DNA from: Candidatus Poribacteria bacterium
GTDB lineage: Bacteria > Abyssobacteria > SURF-5
DNA length: 26,030 bases
Assembly: GCA_016215705.1 (NCBI GenBank)
Contig: JACRIR010000153.1
Span: 1 to 26,030 of the forward strand
Reading direction: 5' to 3'
A program made the translations under genes and the position numbers. Shown here one piece after another: positions 22,627 to 26,030 of the stretch (within the stretch, counting starts at the first letter, position 1; the number at the start of each line of letters is the position of its first letter). Below the pieces are notes generated by a model. That model ran no database searches. It was not told the DNA's origin and was given only the letters and a program-made list of their open reading frames with translations.

Positions 22627-25216
22627 TGAACTAACCCCGATGCTCAAGCAATACACCCGGATAAAAGAGAGACATCGGGATTCCATTTTGTTTTTTCGCA
22701 TGGGCGACTTCTATGAGATGTTTTTCGAGGACGCAAAGACCGCGTCGGCCATTCTCGATATCGCCCTGACTTCTCGTGACTCTACCCGCAAAGAGGACAG
22801 GATCCCGATGTGCGGTGTTCCCTACCATGCGGCCAGGAGTTACATCGCCAAGCTGTTGCGCACGGGCAAGACGGTGGCAATTTGTGAGCAGGTGGAAGAC
22901 CCGAGGCTGGCCAAGGGAATCGTGAGGCGTGAAGTGGTCCGGGTGATCACGCCGGGGACCATCCTCGAGCCGGAGCTCCTCGATGAAGACCTGAACAACT
23001 TCCTCGCCGCCATGTATATTTGTCAGAACGGCATCGGGGTCGCATTCACTGACGTCTCGACGGGCGAGTTCAGGGCGACACAGAGGGACGGCGTCAACAC
23101 GGGTGACCTCGTCGTCGAGGAACTTCTGAGGATAGGCCCGTCGGAATTTCTTTTCCCTGCTTCAGCGATGGACTCGAGTCTCAAAGCGCGACTTGATAAG
23201 AATTGTCCGGGAATCCCATTGCGACCGGTTGAAGACTGGGTGTTTTCGCTGCCGGAGGCTGTTTCTCTTATCACTTCTCACTACGGGCTTCACTCGCTCA
23301 CCGGATTGGGTCTCGATGAGATGCCGCTCGCAACATCGGCTGTAGGGGCGATTATCCATTATCTCAGGGAAACCTATCGCGGCTCGCTTCAGCATCTTAA
23401 ACGGCCGGCTCCTTTCGTGCGTTCGGAACATATGATCCTGGACGCCAATACCCAACGAAACCTTGAGTTGGTCTTTACGCTTAGGGACAAAAGCAAGAGG
23501 GGCTCGCTCCTGGGGGTACTTGATTCGACGGTGACCTCAATGGGTGGCAGGAAACTGAGGGCATGGATCACCCATCCACTCATGAGCGTCGAGCGTATTG
23601 CGTCGAGACAGCATGCCGTCTCCGCGCTAGTGGATTCGAACAGCCTGCGATTGAGAATCCGTAATACCCTGAAAGACGTCCATGATATCGAGCGTCTGCT
23701 GGGCAGAATATCCGGCCCGTCCGCGAACGCGCGCGATGTTGTCGCCCTCAAGGATTCTTTGTTGCGAATACCGTTTCTCGAGCAGGCTCTACGCGAAAGC
23801 AATGCAGATTTGCTTCAATCGATAGGCCGTTCGCTTGACCCTCTCGAACAAGTAACCGCGTTGATAGCCAACGCGCTTGTGGATGCCCCGCCCGCAAGCA
23901 CAACCGAAGGCAACATCATACGAGACGGCTACAGCCCGGAGCTGGATTCTCTCAGGAGCATGGTGAGAGACGGAAAGGACTGGATTGCCCGGCTGCAGAA
24001 GCAAGAAATTCGGCGGACCGGCATCAATTCATTGAAGGTCGGGTACAACAAGGTATTCGGATACTATATCGAAGTCACAAAGTCAAACCTTTCGCTCGTG
24101 CCACCCGATTACATCCGCAAACAGACGCTTGTAAACGCGGAGAGGTTTATCACTCCGGAGTTGAAAGAGCGCGAGAGCGCCATCCTCGGGGCCGAGGAAA
24201 AGATGACCGGCCTCGAGGCGGAGCTTTTTCAAGCGCTCCGTAAGCAAGTGTGCGCCCACGGTGAACAGATTCAGACGAACGCGGACCTCGTGGCCGAGGC
24301 AGACGTGCTCCAGTCGCTGGCGCATGTAGCCGCGACAAGCGATTACTGCCGGCCCGAGTTGACGACTTCGTTCGGTATGGAGATCGAGGAGGGAAGGCAT
24401 CCGGTCCTTGAGCAACTTAATCTGGGGCAAGCGTTTGTTCCAAATGACACACACATTGGTGAAGAGAGCGCCCTCATGGTAATAACCGGTCCGAATATGG
24501 CCGGCAAGTCGACATACCTGCGGCAGGTTGCGCTCATTATTTTGATGGCGCAGATGGGAAGTTTCGTTCCCGCCAGGCGCGCGAGGATTGGAGTCGTAGA
24601 CAGGATTTTCACGCGCGTGGGCGCGTCGGACAATCTTGTGAGTGGAGAAAGCACGTTTATGGTGGAGATGAACGAGACCGCCAACATACTCAACAACGCT
24701 ACTCGCGCAAGCATCATTATCCTCGATGAGATCGGACGCGGAACGAGCACATACGATGGGATGAGTATTGCCTGGGCCGTGGCTGAATACATCCATAACA
24801 ATGTAGGCGCCAAGACCCTGTTCGCAACCCATTATCATGAGCTCACCGATCTCGCAAAGGAACTGAAGCACGTGAAGAACCTGAACGTTGCGGTGCGCGA
24901 ATGGAATAATCAGGTTGTGTTTCTATACAAGGTGGTCGATGGGAGTTCGGACCATAGCTACGGCATTCATGTTGCCAAGCTTGCCGGCCTTCCCAGCGGG
25001 GTCGTCGCCCGAGCACGGCAGGTACTCCTCGATCTGGAGAAGGCGAACCCACGCCGAAGGCTCAGGCGGAACACTGACTCAAGCCAGCTTCAATTGTTTG
25101 CGCCGGTTCCTCAATCCGTAGTGGAGGAGGAGTTGAGGAACCTCGATGTTAACCGGTTTACACCGCTTGAGGCATTGGCGAAACTGGCGGAACTCAAAAG
25201 AAAAATCATCCATTGA
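22619..25216 (+). CDS. mutS: DNA mismatch repair protein MutS
   Basis: This 865-residue ATPase recognises mismatched and looped DNA. The mismatch-contact motif is FFRMGDFYEMF near residue 27, followed by the connector, lever and clamp domains. The ATPase core has Walker A GPNMAGKST at about residue 624, the segment STFMVEMNETANIL, Walker B LDEIGRGTSTYDG at about 703, and FATHYHELTDL. The C-terminal helix-turn-helix region ends ELKRKIIH. GTG 22619 is chosen (the mature text begins TDELTPMLKQY, as in other MutS) with GGAG 8 nt upstream; an in-frame ATG at 22577 adds 14 unconserved residues. It lies about 200 nt after miaB; mutL is not in the window. Confidence 0.96.
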   Translation: MTDELTPMLKQYTRIKERHRDSILFFRMGDFYEMFFEDAKTASAILDIALTSRDSTRKEDRIPMCGVPYHAARSYIAKLLRTGKTVAICEQVEDPRLAKGIVRREVVRVITPGTILEPELLDEDLNNFLAAMYICQNGIGVAFTDVSTGEFRATQRDGVNTGDLVVEELLRIGPSEFLFPASAMDSSLKARLDKNCPGIPLRPVEDWVFSLPEAVSLITSHYGLHSLTGLGLDEMPLATSAVGAIIHYLRETYRGSLQHLKRPAPFVRSEHMILDANTQRNLELVFTLRDKSKRGSLLGVLDSTVTSMGGRKLRAWITHPLMSVERIASRQHAVSALVDSNSLRLRIRNTLKDVHDIERLLGRISGPSANARDVVALKDSLLRIPFLEQALRESNADLLQSIGRSLDPLEQVTALIANALVDAPPASTTEGNIIRDGYSPELDSLRSMVRDGKDWIARLQKQEIRRTGINSLKVGYNKVFGYYIEVTKSNLSLVPPDYIRKQTLVNAERFITPELKERESAILGAEEKMTGLEAELFQALRKQVCAHGEQIQTNADLVAEADVLQSLAHVAATSDYCRPELTTSFGMEIEEGRHPVLEQLNLGQAFVPNDTHIGEESALMVITGPNMAGKSTYLRQVALIILMAQMGSFVPARRARIGVVDRIFTRVGASDNLVSGESTFMVEMNETANILNNATRASIIILDEIGRGTSTYDGMSIAWAVAEYIHNNVGAKTLFATHYHELTDLAKELKHVKNLNVAVREWNNQVVFLYKVVDGSSDHSYGIHVAKLAGLPSGVVARARQVLLDLEKANPRRRLRRNTDSSQLQLFAPVPQSVVEEELRNLDVNRFTPLEALAKLAELKRKIIH

Positions 25217-25290
25217 GAATCTGCCCAACTCTCAGTGAAGGAACCGGCGCTTATTCGGAGAAACCAAATTCTTGAGGAGGTATAAAGCCG

Positions 25291-25923
25291 ATGTCTGTTG
25301 AGAAGCATGAACTCGATGCGGAGGATTTCTCTGCGAAGCGGCTCGCTGTGAGGGTTGGCCGCGTTTTCTTCAAGGCACGCAACTACGGAGGGCTTCCCCT
25401 GTTTCTTGTCATGCTTGGCGTCTTTAGCTTGGAGTATGAAAACGACGCGGTCACTTGGCCACTTGGCGTCGCCCTGATTCTCGCGGGCGAGTCCACGCGG
25501 ATATGGGCGATGCGCCACATCGGCAGGAGCGCGCGCACAAGAAAGGACAAGGCGCGAAGGCTTGTGACTACCGGCCCATACGCATATACGCGAAACCCTC
25601 TATATATTGGAAATCACCTGACGCTGGCGGGCTTCTGTGTCCTTTCCGAACTATTGTGGTTCTTGCCGGTGGCACTCGGACTCGCATTCATTTTTTACTC
25701 TTGTATCGTCATGTACGAAGAGGACCTTCTCAGACAACGTTTCGGAGAGGAGTTTTCCGAATACGTGAGTGGAATCCCTCGTTGGGTATCTTTCAGACAT
25801 GTCTTACGCACATTTGACTGTTCCCCTTGGCTCGAAGCGTTGCGACGTGAGCGATCGACCTTGTACGGACTGGCGGTCGCGGTCGCGCTCTTTGTGTTGA
25901 AAGAGATCGTGTCGCACAACTAA
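25291..25923 (+). CDS. Isoprenylcysteine carboxyl methyltransferase (ICMT/PEMT)-family membrane protein
   Basis: This 210-residue protein has hydrophobic segments at about residues 35-50, 56-72, 112-145 and 188-206. The family signature TTGPYAYTRNPLYIGNHLTLAG (about 98-119) is followed by the polar YEEDLLRQRFGEEFSEYVSG. This pairing binds S-adenosylmethionine in the ICMT/PEMT methyltransferase family. Bacterial members methylate small lipophilic or phospholipid-like substrates at the membrane, and most have no known substrate. GAGGAGG at 25274-25280 supports ATG 25291. It lies 74 nt after mutS with no terminator seen between them, so read-through is possible. Confidence 0.82.
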   Translation: MSVEKHELDAEDFSAKRLAVRVGRVFFKARNYGGLPLFLVMLGVFSLEYENDAVTWPLGVALILAGESTRIWAMRHIGRSARTRKDKARRLVTTGPYAYTRNPLYIGNHLTLAGFCVLSELLWFLPVALGLAFIFYSCIVMYEEDLLRQRFGEEFSEYVSGIPRWVSFRHVLRTFDCSPWLEALRRERSTLYGLAVAVALFVLKEIVSHN

Positions 25924-25944
25924 TGAGCGCGGGCGAGAACAGAG

Positions 25945-25968
25945 ACAGACCCCACGCTATGGGTCTGT
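25945..25968. repeat. Palindromic repeat ACAGACCC...GGGTCTGT
   Basis: ACAGACCC (25945-25952) and GGGTCTGT (25961-25968) form a perfect 8-bp stem with an 8-nt loop, just after the methyltransferase stop. The same arms occur in the pcrA leader hairpin (8732-8754), with a different loop. No U-tract follows, so this is more likely a REP-like palindrome than a terminator. Confidence 0.5.
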
Positions 25969-26030
25969 GAATCTGTCCGACAACTCTGACGGCGCCAATC
26001 TATTCGCGCTTGCGACGCAAGAAAAACCGC

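Noticed and set aside
24083-24871. A 262-codon frame antisense to mutS
   Set aside because: It is a long shadow of the conserved MutS ATPase region; the codon constraint of mutS explains its openness.

Overview
The window carries about twenty protein-coding genes on both strands with moderately tight spacing. It contains no rRNA, tRNA or CRISPR array that I could see. The gene content points to a Gram-negative-type bacterium: an N-terminal lipobox protein, a type II/IV pseudopilin, a probable sigma-54 (-24/-12) promoter, HDOD and multi-sensor kinase proteins, a eukaryote-like Ser/Thr kinase with TPRs, and standard MutS, MiaB, PcrA, PheA and HisBH. Base composition is near balanced to slightly GC-rich. 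The high share of unrecognised envelope and signalling proteins suggests a poorly sampled lineage. I cannot name a phylum from the sequence alone.

Layout. 1-1460 (+): the end of an HDOD-domain gene, a flavodoxin-like protein, then a small membrane protein behind a probable sigma-54 promoter, with a structured 3' region ending in an intrinsic terminator. 1470-3794 (-): dodecin, a TPR lipoprotein, a small membrane-anchored protein and a secreted protein of unknown function. 3795-4224: a gene-free stretch with a MITE-like inverted-repeat element. 4225-8709 (-): a tightly overlapping operon pcrA - pheA - stand-alone ThiD2 domain - ABC ATPase, with a promoter at about 8782-8811 and a leader that folds on paper into a three-way junction. 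8824-10093 (+): a pseudopilin gene whose strong promoter is followed at once by a textbook terminator hairpin, so attenuation or a short RNA is likely. 10480-13527 (-): a TPR/Ser-Thr kinase with a degenerate catalytic loop. 13679-19337 (-): phosphoesterase - hisB - hisH - sensor kinase - GT-C-like membrane protein, probably one transcription unit. 19660-20670 (-): a B-box-like zinc-finger/TPR protein. 21031-25923 (+): miaB, mutS and an isoprenylcysteine-methyltransferase-like membrane protein.

Best leads. (1) The sensor kinase in the his operon has intact ATP-binding boxes, but Asp stands where the phospho-accepting His should be. (2) The neighbouring TPR kinase lacks the glycine loop and the Mg-binding Asn of its catalytic loop. 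(3) The pcrA and pseudopilin leaders each carry compact RNA structure between promoter and start codon. (4) A sigma-54-type small membrane protein gene carries a roughly 200-nt structured 3' tail. None of these adds up to a proven new system. They are regulatory and signalling oddities that can be tested.
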